Position numbers and translations under genes: made by a program. The notes beneath the pieces are model-generated. The model made no database searches. It was given only the letters and a program-made list of their open reading frames with translations, and was not told where the DNA came from. Source: Diphasiastrum complanatum (lineage: Eukaryota; Streptophyta; Lycopodiopsida; Lycopodiales; Lycopodiaceae). Taken from it: a stretch of DNA of 64,000 nt. This document shows positions 34,341-46,004 of the stretch, in pieces. Position 1 is the stretch's first letter; every line of letters starts with the position of its first letter. The DNA lies in assembly GCA_029204225.1 (NCBI GenBank), contig MU831571.1, positions 62,001 through 126,000 of the forward strand, in the 5' to 3' direction.

Positions 34341-35450
34341 AGGGTGTAAGTGTCCTCTTTGGATGCTTCACTTCAACTCAAGAGAAGTTTACAATATGGC
34401 TCATTACATGAAAAAACATGATTTTCAATATGTTTGAGCTTGTTCTCACTCAAGTTACTCTTACTATTTTCAAGAGCAAATTTTTGATGATACAATATCT
34501 TGCTTTCAAAATGTTTTGGAAAGATAATTAAGTCATCAATGACAAGCAAAATTTCCATACAAAAGGCATCATTCAAAACTAAAAAGGCCTTACTAAAACT
34601 TTGAGATGTGAAAATCTCAATTAAGCAAGACAATACATCAAACAAAGAAAGGGAAACATAAGTGAGTATTTTGGAGTGAATAACACCTGAACTTTTCCTC
34701 TCTTTTCCATGAAAAAATAACCACAAGGACTCAGCCTTGCACTTTGAAGATCCCCTCAAATACACTTGTTGAGGATACTCCTCTTCAAACCTTGACCCCA
34801 TCATAAGTTGACTGTCATCAATAGAAGTGACTTGTGATGAATCATGAGATGTTGAATATTGATCTTCATAAAGTATAACCTCTCTATTCGCAATCACCTT
34901 TGAGATACAGAGCATAAAGGCTTTGTAGGCCTCCTTGGTGGATAAGCATCCAACCATGATCCATGAACTTGGATCAACTTCCTTCCTTGCTTCCAAGAGA
35001 ACATATGCAAAGAATAATTTTCAAGTACACTAAGGTAAACAATCTTAGGCTTATAGTTGACCAAGATTTCATATGGTGTATTTCTTCCAATAGCTCCATA
35101 ACTCCACAAAGCTTTGAATAATGGAAAATAATCATGCACCATAAAACTTGAAAAAACAAGATATAACCAAGTGTCACTTGTGAAATTATCAATAAAAGTA
35201 GCAAAGCAAGTGGTATTCTCCATTACTTATAAATGTAGAAAAGTGTACATCTGAGTGTTCCAATCCCAATAAATGTGTTGTCTTGATAGAAGACATCAAA
35301 TATGGCTCCTTATGTGATTTTGCTAAAAAAAAGGCCTCAGTTGGCTTGATTTCCATGACCATACCACAGTTCTTTGGCTAGAAGTATAACCTTCATCTTG
35401 AATTTCCAGAGATGGTAGTTATCTCCATCGAGTTTTGTCAATGAGAGATG
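34341..35450 (-). pseudogene. Rearranged copia fragment: gag start joined to integrase
   Basis: On the minus strand, a gag N terminus (KLDGDNYHLWKFKMK near 35440-35395) is followed directly by integrase pieces: LEHSDVHFS near 35255, CFATFIDNFTSDTWLYL near 35190, then a deletion that joins LFKALW to IGRNTPYEILVNYKPK, then GSWLDAYPPRRPTK near 34950. The integrase resembles that of the element at 19580-25206. Protease, most of gag and the catalytic core are deleted. The part left of about 34770 is not clearly retroelement. Confidence 0.75.
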
Positions 35451-35600
35451 AAGTAGATGATGAATTTATTCTAGTTGGACTAGATCGTTGGTAGAAACAA
35501 TGATTGTCTGAATATTGTTGGCTGTGCGTTTGCTAGAAAGACGTCTTGATAGAAACAAGACTGATAATCCGCAATAGAAATGCAGATTACTGAAATGTCT

Positions 35601-35612
35601 GCTCTGATACCA
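35601..35612 (-). promoter_or_regulatory. Primer binding site
   Basis: The minus strand reads TGGTATCAGAGC directly after the LTR end TTTTACGACA. Confidence 0.88.
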
Positions 35613-36351
35613 TGTCGTAAAACGGTGGTCGTGAGCGTAGCGGAAGTTTGGTTGCTCAGAGCGTAGGCGTGTAGGAACAGAAACGCAACAGTTTGCAGCA
35701 GAAATATTCAAGTAGAAGAATTCATACAGATTGTGCAAATGAACGACATAGTAGTGAGACAAAAATTGCACTCTGATAAATATCAACAGTGAATACAATG
35801 AATGGCTTGAAGTAATAACTTCAACTTGCTGAGTGTGATTACGCTGGCTACAGATATAATGTCCTCAATCTAAGGATCCTATTCTAAGCATGCCAATCAC
35901 AAGCAACACAAGGGAACCTGATGGTGGACAAACCAACCCAACCAAATCTAGATCGAACGGATCTAGCCCCCAAGCTATATATCAATCACTCAAAGAGGAA
36001 TGAGGCATCACACCAGCAACATCCTGCCACCGGTCATGCTATCAAGCATACACTAGTGAGAGCCCAATAGGTATACTTATACCCTCCAAGGCCCATGCAC
36101 CACTAGTAGTGCACTGTGACACCTCACTGGACACCTCTGTAGCCTATCTGGGCCACGTCATCCAGTTTTCTAATGACTCACTGATAGACCCATACCAACT
36201 CCACCACCATGTGTTTAGGCCTACAACCATTAATTATGACCATGTACACATAAGGGCCCCAATTCCCTTATAGTCACAATTAACTTATGGGTTGTTGGTC
36301 TACCAGTCCCTAGCGTGGACACACTACCCGAGACCAGTCATGGGCATGACA
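35613..36351 (-). repeat. LTR (739 bp) between a gypsy tail and a copia gag start
   Basis: The minus strand starts TGTCATGCCCATGACTGG at 36351 and ends CGTTTTACGACA at 35613. On its upstream side is a gypsy chromodomain and a purine tract TAGGGGGGAAGAA; on its downstream side is a primer binding site and a copia-type gag start. TGTCATGCCC after GGGGGGAAGAA is typical of gypsy chromovirus LTRs, so its family assignment is open. No partner LTR was found. Confidence 0.75.
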
Positions 36352-36356
36352 TTCTT

Positions 36357-36560
36357 CCCCCCTATTCAAGTTTTGTCCTCAGAACTTAAAACGAGGGAAG
36401 TTCCACCTAAAGCTTCTTTCCTGTTCCCAGAAATCATCATCATCTGTACATCCCTCCAATTGAACCAGATTCTCGGTAACTATACAATTTTACAATTGTT
36501 TAGTTCTTGTATCCAAGATCTTTCTGGGTTCAAGCAGAGACACACCCGATGATTCATCCA
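36357..36560 (-). pseudogene. gypsy chromovirus chromodomain and polypurine tract
   Basis: In shifting minus-strand frames this stretch reads LNPERSWIQELNN (compare the PE-I-LD-R start of retrotransposon chromodomains) and then, in other frames, VTENLVQ and LSSEDKT, the usual path of a chromodomain at the end of a chromovirus integrase. A stop and a G-rich purine tract follow. Frameshifts show decay. It is cut on the right at 36565 by a copia LTR. Confidence 0.6.
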
Positions 36561-36564
36561 ACAG

Positions 36565-36935
36565 TGTGAAAAATTGCCTACATTGGCAAATCTAGCCATG
36601 TAGAATATTGTACATTTTGTCAATATTGTTTGTTGGTTACTTGAATGGCCAAAGTGCCACTTGTACATACACACCTAAAGTAGGTTACCACGAGTCAAGA
36701 GGAGTGGTTATGTCTATTTGGTAGTGATTCCTACTTTGTAGGATCTAGACCATGATTTATGATGAGATTTGTACCTACCATGCACCTACCAAGCATGACT
36801 CTTGGATCTAGGCTAGGGTTTTCACGTTAGGGCAAGAAAGTGGAGTCTACTTCCTTATTACATGCTGGATTTTCAACTAACTTTGCAAAGGAATTGTGTT
36901 TTACTATGTATTCCCATTCTCCATAGTGAGAAGAT
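36565..36935 (+). repeat. 5' LTR of the internally deleted copia (partial)
   Basis: Begins TGTGAAAAATTGCC. No primer binding site is present, so the LTR end, leader and gag-integrase region were removed by the deletion. The right boundary is approximate. Confidence 0.7.
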
Positions 36936-36944
36936 AGAAAGTTT

Positions 36945-38549
36945 TTGTTAGATGAGCCAACATGCTATGAAGATGCTTGTAAGTCTAAAAGTTGGATGGA
37001 TGCTATGCAAGTAGAGTATGATGCTCTTATTGAGAATCATACTTGGGATCTTGTGGATCTTCCTCAAGGGAAGAAACCTCTTGATTGCAAGTGGGTGTTT
37101 AGATTGAAGTATAATCAAGATGGATCAATAAGCAAGCATAAAGCTAGGCTTGTTGCCAAAGGGTTTTCACAAACCAAAGGCATTGATTATGATGAGACTT
37201 TTGCTCCTGTGGCTAAGCTTGTTACTATCAGGTTGATCATTAGTCTTGCTACAACCTTCAATTGGGAGCTATTCCAACTTGACTTCATAAATGCATTCCT
37301 CAATGATTATTTGGAGGAAGAGATCTACATGAGGCAACCCGAGGGCTTCATCAAGGAAAAGCATGAAGGAAAGGTGTGTTTTTTGAAGAAGAGCCTTTAT
37401 GGGCTCAAGCAAGCACCTAGAGCATGGTACTCTAGGCTAAACTCTTTTCTCATTTCCATCAATTTTGTAATGAGTGCCTATGATCCATCATTGTATATAA
37501 GTTTTCATGATGGCATGATCATTATTCTTGTTTTGTATGTAGATGACATTATCTTGAGTGGTAATGATCTAGATGGAATTAGAGATGTAAAAATTGCTTT
37601 AGCAAAAGAGTTTAAGATGGTAGATCTCGGCCTATTGAGCTTCATTCTTGCAATAGAGGTTATTAGAGGATGTGATTTTAGCTTCATTTGTCAATCTAAA
37701 TATGCTACATCCATCCTAGATAGATTTGGAATGAAGAATTATAAAGGCATTGAGACACCAATGGAGCAACATGTAAAAGCATCTATTGGTTGTGATGAAG
37801 CATCCTTTGAGGACATCACATTATATAGAAGGCTTATTGGCTCCTTCTATTTAACTATAACTAGACCTGATCTTAGTTATAGTGTTGGAAAGTTAAGCCA
37901 ATTCATGCAAAGTCCTCTAGTTTCACATTGGAAGATGGCCAAAAGAGTTCTTAGATACATTTCATTCACTAAGAATTTTGGTATTTTGTATAGAGGAACT
38001 AATCTTGGCTTAAGAGCCTATAGTGACTCGGATTTTGCAGGTGACAAAGTGGATAGAAGATCAACAAGTGCCTTTGCCACCTTTCTATGTGATGGAGTAG
38101 TATCATGGATTTCCAAAAAGCAAGATACCATCTCCCTATCTTCCACAAAATCCGAATACAAGGCCTTGACATCAACATGCAAGGAGGTCTTGTGGCTCAA
38201 AAGGATATTGGTGGAGCTTCATGTCATGGAGGAGGATATCCCTATCATCTATTGTGACAACCAATCAGCCCAATCACTTGCAACTAATCCTACATTCCAT
38301 GCAAGGAGCAAACACATCGAAATTGCTCATCATTTCGTGAGGGAAAAAGTGCAAGCTAAAGAGATCAAGCTCCAACACATGCCATCATCAAGTTGCTTGG
38401 CTGATTTGTTTACTAAACCTTTACCTAAAGATTCATTTGTCAAGCTTAGATCTTCAATTGGAGTTATTGATAAAAGCATTGTGATCTCCAAGGCTAGATT
38501 TGAGGAGGAGTGTGAAAAATTGCCTACATTGGCAAATCTAGCCATGTAG
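36945..38549 (+). CDS. copia reverse transcriptase-RNase H, long open frame
   Basis: 534 codons without a stop, the longest open frame in the window. Reverse transcriptase blocks in order: WMDAMQVEYDALIENHTW (residues ~16-35), [55 protein letters not shown], the catalytic LYVDDIILSGN (about residue 200), LGLLSFILAIEV. RNase H blocks: TRPDLSYSVGKLSQFMQ, SDSDFAGDKVDRRSTSA, SSTKSEYKAL and HHFVREKV, ending in LFTKPLPKDSFVKLRSS; the final residues come from the right LTR. The Met is not a native start, because it lies inside what was a gag-pol polyprotein. Whether it is expressed is unknown. Confidence 0.92.
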   Translation: MLDEPTCYEDACKSKSWMDAMQVEYDALIENHTWDLVDLPQGKKPLDCKWVFRLKYNQDGSISKHKARLVAKGFSQTKGIDYDETFAPVAKLVTIRLIISLATTFNWELFQLDFINAFLNDYLEEEIYMRQPEGFIKEKHEGKVCFLKKSLYGLKQAPRAWYSRLNSFLISINFVMSAYDPSLYISFHDGMIIILVLYVDDIILSGNDLDGIRDVKIALAKEFKMVDLGLLSFILAIEVIRGCDFSFICQSKYATSILDRFGMKNYKGIETPMEQHVKASIGCDEASFEDITLYRRLIGSFYLTITRPDLSYSVGKLSQFMQSPLVSHWKMAKRVLRYISFTKNFGILYRGTNLGLRAYSDSDFAGDKVDRRSTSAFATFLCDGVVSWISKKQDTISLSSTKSEYKALTSTCKEVLWLKRILVELHVMEEDIPIIYCDNQSAQSLATNPTFHARSKHIEIAHHFVREKVQAKEIKLQHMPSSSCLADLFTKPLPKDSFVKLRSSIGVIDKSIVISKARFEEECEKLPTLANLAM

Positions 38550-38572
38550 GATATTGTACATTTTGTCAATAT
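38511..38572 (+). repeat. 3' LTR stub of the internally deleted copia
   Basis: 62 bp matching the start of the LTR at 36565, preceded by the polypurine tract at 38502-38510. Similarity ends at TGTCAATAT. Confidence 0.85.
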
Positions 38573-39489
<917 letters not shown>

Positions 39490-39606
39490 GGTATGAAAGT
39501 CCCACTCCAACAGCAATTAAAGTTCTATAGTCGATTTTCTTTTCTACTTCATTTCAATATATTAGGGTTAATTGTAATGTATTGTATGTTTATGAATGTA
39601 GTAATC

Positions 39607-40620
39607 ATGTCGGGATCAGGCAGTGGTGAAAGCTCAGGAGACTATGTTTCAACTTTTTATGCATCATTAACTCGTGAGCAGAAAGCACAACTGCAAGGTA
39701 TGCTTAGCCAAGACGAGGGTGGTTCCTCACAAGCAGCCACGGCTCCTACCCCTACCAAAGAGTCATCCACAAAGCCTTATTACAACGTGGATCCTCGAGG
39801 TAATATAATTGCCAACAAAAAAGGGAGGGTGGCTTTGGACCGGCTCTATTCTTTATGCCAACGCCATTTTGGCAACATATTGTTTAATAAATGGTCCGAA
39901 CAATCTGCCGTTGATAAACGACAGGTTATTGGTACCCTTCGTGACAAATTCCAGCAAGAAGAAAAATTTGATGAGAAGGAAATTCATAAGTATATGAGCT
40001 TATGGATTAGGCATCATTGTGATATGGTACAACAAGCTTATAGGGACGGGCAATCCAAACCCTCCTAGTGTTCAAGAAGTAATTGGAACTGTGTAAAAGC
40101 GGATGAATGAACACCGGATAAATACAAGATTCAAAAAGATGTTGCGGTCGCTAGGATGCATGGGATAGGCAATCCTAGGTTGGGCTCGAGCGGAAAGGCG
40201 GGATTGCAAGCAAACATGGTAAGTGAACCTAAACTACTCTTATAGTTTATCTTTGATTTCATATGCTTTTATTTTTTAATATGCATTATGACTAGCTGCT
40301 CCAACGTAGCCCTAAATTATTTTCAACTTAAATTGAATGCATGGATAGTTGGCAGACTATGGATGTCTGCCAACTAAGGAGGAGTACGACTTTGCCTTCA
40401 GGGAATCAAACAAGGCATTAGTCAACAAACTAAAGAGCGAGGGTCATCCTCCAAATGTAAGTACTAGTTTTTGTATTTATGCTAATGTGGTTTGTATTCC
40501 AACGTCAATTTTATTTAATTTAATATGATCGAGCATTAAATAATAATGTAATTTGTCTGCTTGTGTTCATGCAGACTGGATGTCACGATGACAATGAGTG
40601 GATTAGGTCTATAAGTTTTA
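39607..40620 (+). pseudogene. CACTA-associated ORF (Transposase_24/ORF1-like)
   Basis: From Met 39607 (MSGSGSGESSGDY) an open frame runs to 40068: a Ser/Gly/Thr-rich start, then GRVALDRLYSLCQRHFGNIL and DKRQVIGTLRDKFQQEEKFDEKEIHKYMSLWIRHH, which resemble the Ptta/En/Spm-type accessory protein (Transposase_24). The same protein seems to continue after a frameshift (MNEHRINTRFKKMLRSLG; GNPRLGSSGKAGLQANM) to a donor at about 40219, then in exons about 40352-40456 (LADYGCLPTKEEYDFAFRES) and 40575-40620. Frameshifts and a stop mark it as decayed. The family assignment rests on pattern and on the CACTA end nearby. Confidence 0.5.
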
Positions 40621-40685
40621 ATTGATGCGGCTTTTAGTTGATGTTAGATCTAGAGAGACTCATGCAAAATTAAAGCACCAATTTT

Positions 40686-40690
40686 GTAAT
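40686..40690. repeat. Target site duplication, left copy (GTAAT)
   Basis: GTAAT directly before the LTR start; the identical pentamer follows the right LTR at 45518-45522. Confidence 0.92.
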
Positions 40691-41369
40691 TGTTAAAAAT
40701 TCACAACTCTAGCTTGACTAGTTTTGGTAATATGACTTGTAAATAGTTAGATGGTCATGATGTGGCTTGTCACATGTGCCAAATAGCATAGGATTCCATT
40801 CATAAGGATGTTCTCAAGTAGACCTAAGTGTTAGAACCTTTGGAATGAGTCCAAATTATGCTTAGATACAAGAGAAAAAAAATAGGAGCTATTTTTGGTA
40901 ATTTTTGCATTGTTGAGGGATTTCCAAGATTCCAACCCTAACTTGGTAGGGATGAAAGATCCACCAAAATTAGCATTAGGGATAGGTTTAGGGCTACTCA
41001 TACCTGCCCAAAACCATGATGGATCATGTATATATAGGTGATGATATCTCACCAAAATCAATCAAGCAATTTCATGATTTTTCTCTCATAATGGTGCAAT
41101 TGCTCTCTATGTTCACAATTGTTTGAGTACTTGTGATTACTAATGATTATAGAATTGAATGTAGGTCTGGTGTACAGTACTCAGACTGTGGGAGGTCGTA
41201 CTTTCACTGTGAAGCCTTCTTCAAGGATTTGGGCCATTTAGTGAGGTTCAAGCATAGATTTTTGATGGATTTTGATGGTTCAACTTGTGCTAATCTTATG
41301 AGATCATAATCTATTGTTTCCCTCATCATTTCAAGTGTTTTAGTATCCTTATTTGCTATAATTTTTACA
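40691..41369 (+). repeat. 5' LTR (679 bp)
   Basis: Starts TGTTAAAAATTCACAAC and ends ATTTTTACA. A TATA box (TATATATA, about 41029-41036) is a likely promoter. Where the right LTR has the palindrome CACACGTGTG this copy lacks five bases (CTTTCACTGTGAAGCC), so the palindrome is lost here. Confidence 0.95.
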
Positions 41370-41382
41370 TGGTATCAGAGCC
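41370..41382 (+). promoter_or_regulatory. Primer binding site
   Basis: TGGTATCAGAGCC directly after the LTR, complementary to initiator Met tRNA. Confidence 0.93.
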
Positions 41383-42160
41383 TAAAGGCTGAAATGAGCT
41401 AAATCCTTAGTTTTCATTCAATTTGATCTCAATTTTTTATCTAAATCTTGTGTAGATTGGATCTTAGCATCTAGCATTGATTCTAGAACTCAAAGTGAGT
41501 GAAATACATTGGAGATTGTGTTGTGTGACTTCATTTTCAGGTGTGTAGGTGTCTAAAACCAGAGGCAAAGTTGAATTCAATTCACATTACCAAGATAGCA
41601 AGTTTTGCTTGCTCCAAGCATTGATTTCTAAGCGAGTTTTGGAGGTGATTTCATAGAGGAGGATTTCTAGCATTCAAGGGGAGGGCAGATCAGAGTTTTG
41701 GGGACTCTTCAAGGCTGTTCTAAGGTGTAGTGGACACCTCCTAAAGTGATTTAGGGTCAATCCAACCATTGCTTGACTTATGCACATCAATTTTGATCAT
41801 TTTTTGCTTGTGATTGGATAGTAGATTGTGTTGCATCCTCATTAAGTTCCATTTAGATCTTTTACAAGTGATTTTGGAAGTATATTAGGTTGCTGAAATT
41901 CACTCTTGATCAGATCATTTGGAAGCTTTAATGTTCTTAATAGAAAGAGGGGCAATTCTACTAGTATTGTCTACTTCAATCAAGCAAGTGCATTGTTTCT
42001 AGTATTCTATGATTTGATTTTGTTAGAGATCATTCTTAGATCTTTATAGGAAGTCTATTACTGATCTTTTCAGGTCTCTAAGAAGTGGGATAAGGTAGAT
42101 CTTCAATCGAATCAATAGAAGTAACCTTCATTTGTGTCAAGTCCTTGATTAGGAGACTAG

Positions 42161-42990
42161 ATGGCATCTATAAATGCATATCTTTTGGATACTAATGAAA
42201 GGCTCGACAAAACTAACTATACTATATGGAAAGTTAGAATAGAATCCATCATGATCATGCAAGATCTGATGGAAATTGTAAATGGTAAGGAGGGTGAACC
42301 TATTCATCCTCAAGAAAAAGCCAAATACATCAAAAGGTGCAATGTTGCACTACATTGCATAAAAATGAATGTTGCAAATGAACTCTTAAGAGAGGTAGGA
42401 GATTGCACTTCGGCTCAAGATGCTTGGGAGACTTTGAAAAAGGTCTACGAATCCAAAAACCAAACTAGAATGTTAGCTTTGAAGAATCAAATCTATAGAA
42501 GCTATCAAAAGAAAGGAGAGAGTGCACATACTTTTGTCCTAAGAGTAAAGGAATTGAACAAAGAGCTAGCCTTCATAGGTGATCCTATCAAGGATGAAGA
42601 GCTTTTTCAACTCATATTGAATGGACTAAGCTTTGAGTTTGACAATTTGGTTCAGGGATATGCAATTATGGGTAAGCTACCCATACTTGAGGAATTCCAA
42701 GGCACACTCATGGCCAAGGAATCAAGAAGGAGCCAAATGCAAGAGAGGACGGATAGACTTTCCATCCAAGGTGGAGATGACCAAGCTCTCTTCACCAAAG
42801 GCAAAGGCAAGTCCAAAGGCAAAGGATCAACATTCAAGAAGTCTTCAAAGCTTGAGGATCAAGAAGGACCCTCAAAGGCATCTCCATCAACCACCAAAGT
42901 CAAGAAGGACAAATCAAAGGTGAAGTGCTACTATTGTAGCAAGATGGGGCATTATGCCTCGGAATGATTCAAGAGGAAGCAAGATCAAAG
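42161..42990 (+). pseudogene. copia gag (nested element)
   Basis: From Met 42161 (MASINAYLLDTNERLDKTNYTIWKVRIESIM) the UBN2-like capsid region and the basic Lys/Ser tail are open. The zinc knuckle is CYYCSKMGHYASE followed by TGA at 42965-42967, exactly where the last Cys codon (TGC or TGT) is expected, so a single base change both ends the protein and destroys the knuckle. The downstream frame continues with FKRKQDQSQ. The leader between primer site and gag is about 780 bp. Confidence 0.92.
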
Positions 42991-43000
42991 CCAAGCCAAC

Positions 43001-43935
43001 ATGAGCAAAGAGGAGGAGGAGGAGAGTTCACATGAGGACTCTCTCATGATGTCCATATTTTCTTCAACAAGTTTCAAAGGAGAAGATCCTTGGTGGATTG
43101 ACTCGGGTGCTAGTTCATACATGACTAGCAAAAGGGAGTTTTTCTCTTCTCTCTTATCTTATGATGGACCTATAAAGTCTATCTATACAACAAATGATGA
43201 AGCTTGTAAGATTGAAGGAGTTGGTAGCATTCCCCTTTGCTTAGGATCTTCCAAAAAGATCAACATAGAAGGTGTTTTGTACATTCCTACAATAACAAAG
43301 AATCTACTAAGTGTTGGACAAATGGTAGACAATGGTTTCAATGTTGACTTTGCTTCAAATGAATGTTTCATCAAGAAGGAGGGTAAGATAGTGGCTAAGG
43401 GCACTAGACTTGGCAAACTTTATAAGTTGGATGCATTTGTGGATACTAATGTTGTCATGTTGGCTGAGAAGAGCAAGATATCTACCTTTACTTTATGGCA
43501 CAAAAGACTTGGACATGTCAACTCGGGTTCCATGGAGGCTATGATCAAGAAGGAGTATGATTTAGGCCTACCAAGGTCTATTGGGAAGGAAGACAAGGTT
43601 TGTGAAGCTTGTGCCTTATCCAAGGCACATAAGAAGGTGTTTCCTAACTCCATCACAAAGTCATCTCATCCTCTTGAACTCATACACTCAGATGTGCACA
43701 TTGCTAGCACTAAATCTAATGGAGGTTCATCCATGTTTTTAACCTTCATTGATGACTACTCAAAATATTGTTGGGTGTTCTTACTTTCCTTCAAGTCTCA
43801 AGTGTTTGATACTTTTGTAAATCTCAAGTTGTTTGTGGAAAAGCATCATAATCATAGCATCAAGATTCTTAGAAGTGACAATGGTAGAGAATTCATCTCC
43901 AATGATCAAGATAGATCTATCCTTAGAGTTCAAGA
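43001..43935 (+). pseudogene. copia protease and truncated integrase (nested element)
   Basis: Open from 43001. Protease active site IDSGASSYM near 43100; pre-integrase zinc region LWHKRLGHVNSGS ... CEACALSKAH at 43490-43630; integrase core Asp in HSDVHIAS near 43690 and Asp in RSDNGREF near 43875. The sequence then jumps to reverse transcriptase; the catalytic Glu region and the integrase C terminus are deleted. Confidence 0.92.
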
Positions 43936-44821
43936 TGGTAGATCTAGGGTGTCTTCACTTCATCTTAGGCATAGAGGTACTTAGAGGGTCTGATTTTATC
44001 TTTATAAGTCAAGTAAACTATGCTCAAAGTCTTTTGAAGAAGTTTAAGATGGAAGTATGCAAAAGTGTTGACACACCAATGGAGCAAGATGTAAAAGTGC
44101 CAAATGAAGATGATGAAAGATCCTTCATGGACATCACTTTGTTTAGGCAACTTATAGGCTCCTTAATGTGGATCACTATAACTAGACCAGATCTTAGCTT
44201 TAGTGTATGTAGGTTGAGCCAATCCATGCAAAAGCCATTGAATATCCATTGGAAAAAGGCTAAGAGGATTCTAAGATACATCTCGGGTACATTGGATTTT
44301 GGGATTCTATATAGAGGAGATGTGATTAACCTTCATGCATTTAGTGATTCAGATTTTGCAGGGGACAAGAGGGATAGGAAATCAACAAGTGCCTATTCAA
44401 CTTCATAGGAGAAGGTGTGGTTTCATGGCTTTCAAAAAAGCAAGAAACTATATCTCTATCTTCAACCGAGGCCGAGTACAAAGCTTTGACAACCACTACA
44501 AAGGAGGTACTTTGGATCAAGAGATTATTGGTGGAGCTAAAGATCATGGACTCAGAGGAGGCACCAATCATCTACAATGACAATATATCAGCCCAACACC
44601 TTGCATCTAACCCAATCTTCCATGCAAGATCTAAGCACATTGAGATATGCCATCACTTTGTGAGAGAAATGGTGCAAGCCAAGGAGATTGCTTTGGAGCA
44701 TGTTCCAAGCAATGAATGTGTAGCTGATCTACTTACTAAACCACTTCAAAAGACACCTTTTATGAAGTTCAGATCATCACTTGGAGTGATTAGTAAAGCA
44801 ATGATTAGTAAACCAAGCTAG
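43936..44821 (+). pseudogene. copia reverse transcriptase end and RNase H (nested element)
   Basis: Begins at FKMVDLGCLHFILGIEVLRGSDF, i.e. after the YVDD block, which is absent. TRPDLSFSVCRLSQSMQ, FSDSDFAGDKRDRKSTSA and, after a frameshift at about 44408, SSTEAEYKALTTTTKEVLWIKRLL and HHFVREMV, ending in LLTKPLQKTPFMKFRSS. A GAGGAG-type purine tract precedes the right LTR. Confidence 0.92.
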
Positions 44822-44835
44822 ATAGTGAGGAGGAG

Positions 44836-45517
44836 TGTTAAAAATTCACAATTCTAGCTTGACTAGTTTTAGTCATATGACTTGTAAATAGTTAGATGGT
44901 CATGATGTGGCTTGTCACACGTGCCAAATAGCATAGGATTCCATTCATAAGGATGTTCTCAAGTAGACCTAAGTGTTAGAACCTTTGGAATGAGTCCAAA
45001 TTATGCTTAGATACAAGAGAGAAAAAATAGGAGCTATTTTTGGTAATTTTTTCATTGTTGAGGGATCTCCAAGATTCCAACCCTAACTTGGTAGGTATGA
45101 AAGATCCACCAAAATTAGCATTAGGGATAGGTTTAGGGCTACTCATACCTGCCCAAAACCGTGATGGATCATGTATATATAGGTGATGATAACTCACCAA
45201 AATCAATCAAGCAATTTCATGATTTTTCTCTCATAATGGTGCAATTGCTCTCTACGTTCATAATTGTTTGAGTACTTTTGATTACTAATGATTATAGGAT
45301 TGAATGTAGGTCTGGTGTATAGTACTAAGACTGTGGGAGGCCATACTTTCACACGTGTGAAGCCTTCTTCAAGGATTTGGGCCATTTAGTGAGGTTCAAG
45401 CACAGATTTTTGATGGATTTTGATGGTTCAACTTGTGCTAATCTTATGAGATCATAATCTATTGTTTCCCTCATCATTTCAAATGTTTTAGGATCTTTAT
45501 TTGCTGTAATTTTTACA
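44836..45517 (+). repeat. 3' LTR (682 bp)
   Basis: Starts TGTTAAAAATTCACAATTC and ends ATTTTTACA. Carries the TATA box (TATATATA, about 45173-45180) and an intact palindrome TCACACGTGTGA at 45349-45360. Confidence 0.95.
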
Positions 45518-45522
45518 GTAAT
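45518..45522. repeat. Target site duplication, right copy (GTAAT)
   Basis: GTAAT directly after the right LTR, identical to 40686-40690. Confidence 0.92.
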
Positions 45523-46004
45523 ACATTGATTGATATTATGCATATATTATTATTGCAAATGATCGTGCTATATTGCCATTGCTTTTTCAAAAATTGCAAT
45601 GTCAAATTTCGAGATGTGGATTGACGTAATAACTAACTAAGAACTCAAAACCATGTGCAATGTCAGATTTCAAAACAAGAATCAATATCATATATAGAAA
45701 TCTAAATGAAATTTATGATGTGGATAAATCAATGCAATAAAGTATTGTCATTCATAATGCACATGAAGTAATGCAATAAAATATAGGAATGAAAAGTAAT
45801 TTATGTGCATTAAGTAATTTAAGAATGAAAAGTACTTCATGCTTAGCTTGTTATTTGATCCAAATGTTGAATGCAACTCAAAAATATTGTTTCAAAAACA
45901 ATTCATGAACATCGCTTCTCCAAGAACATCACTCCAAGAACAACCCGATAAAAATGCACGAGCTATTTTTTATGCATTTTTTATTTTTTTAAACCTAATT
46001 TGGG

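Larger units (their letters stand above)
36565..38572 (+). mobile_element. Copia element with internal deletion (LTR - RT - RNase H - partial LTR)
   Basis: The left LTR starts TGTGAAAAATTGCCTACATTGG at 36565 and the right one, with the same start, at 38511 after the purine tract GAGGAGGAG. Gag, protease and integrase are missing: the LTR runs almost directly into the reverse transcriptase frame at 36945. The right LTR matches the left for only about 62 bp, to 38572, then stops. Confidence 0.85.
40691..45517 (+). mobile_element. Copia retrotransposon nested in CACTA, internally deleted, with both LTRs and TSD
   Basis: LTRs at 40691-41369 and 44836-45517 flank a primer site, gag, protease, part of integrase, the C-terminal end of reverse transcriptase and RNase H. 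The 5-bp duplication GTAAT proves a retrotransposition event into the CACTA sequence. A deletion near 43900-43935 removed the end of the integrase core and most of reverse transcriptase including YVDD, so the element could have moved only with help from another one. The two LTRs differ at roughly two dozen positions. Confidence 0.95.

Noticed and set aside
34373-34770. Left part of the 207-codon minus-strand frame, considered as a reverse transcriptase remnant
   Set aside because: No reverse transcriptase or RNase H block is readable; only the right part matches the copia integrase tail.
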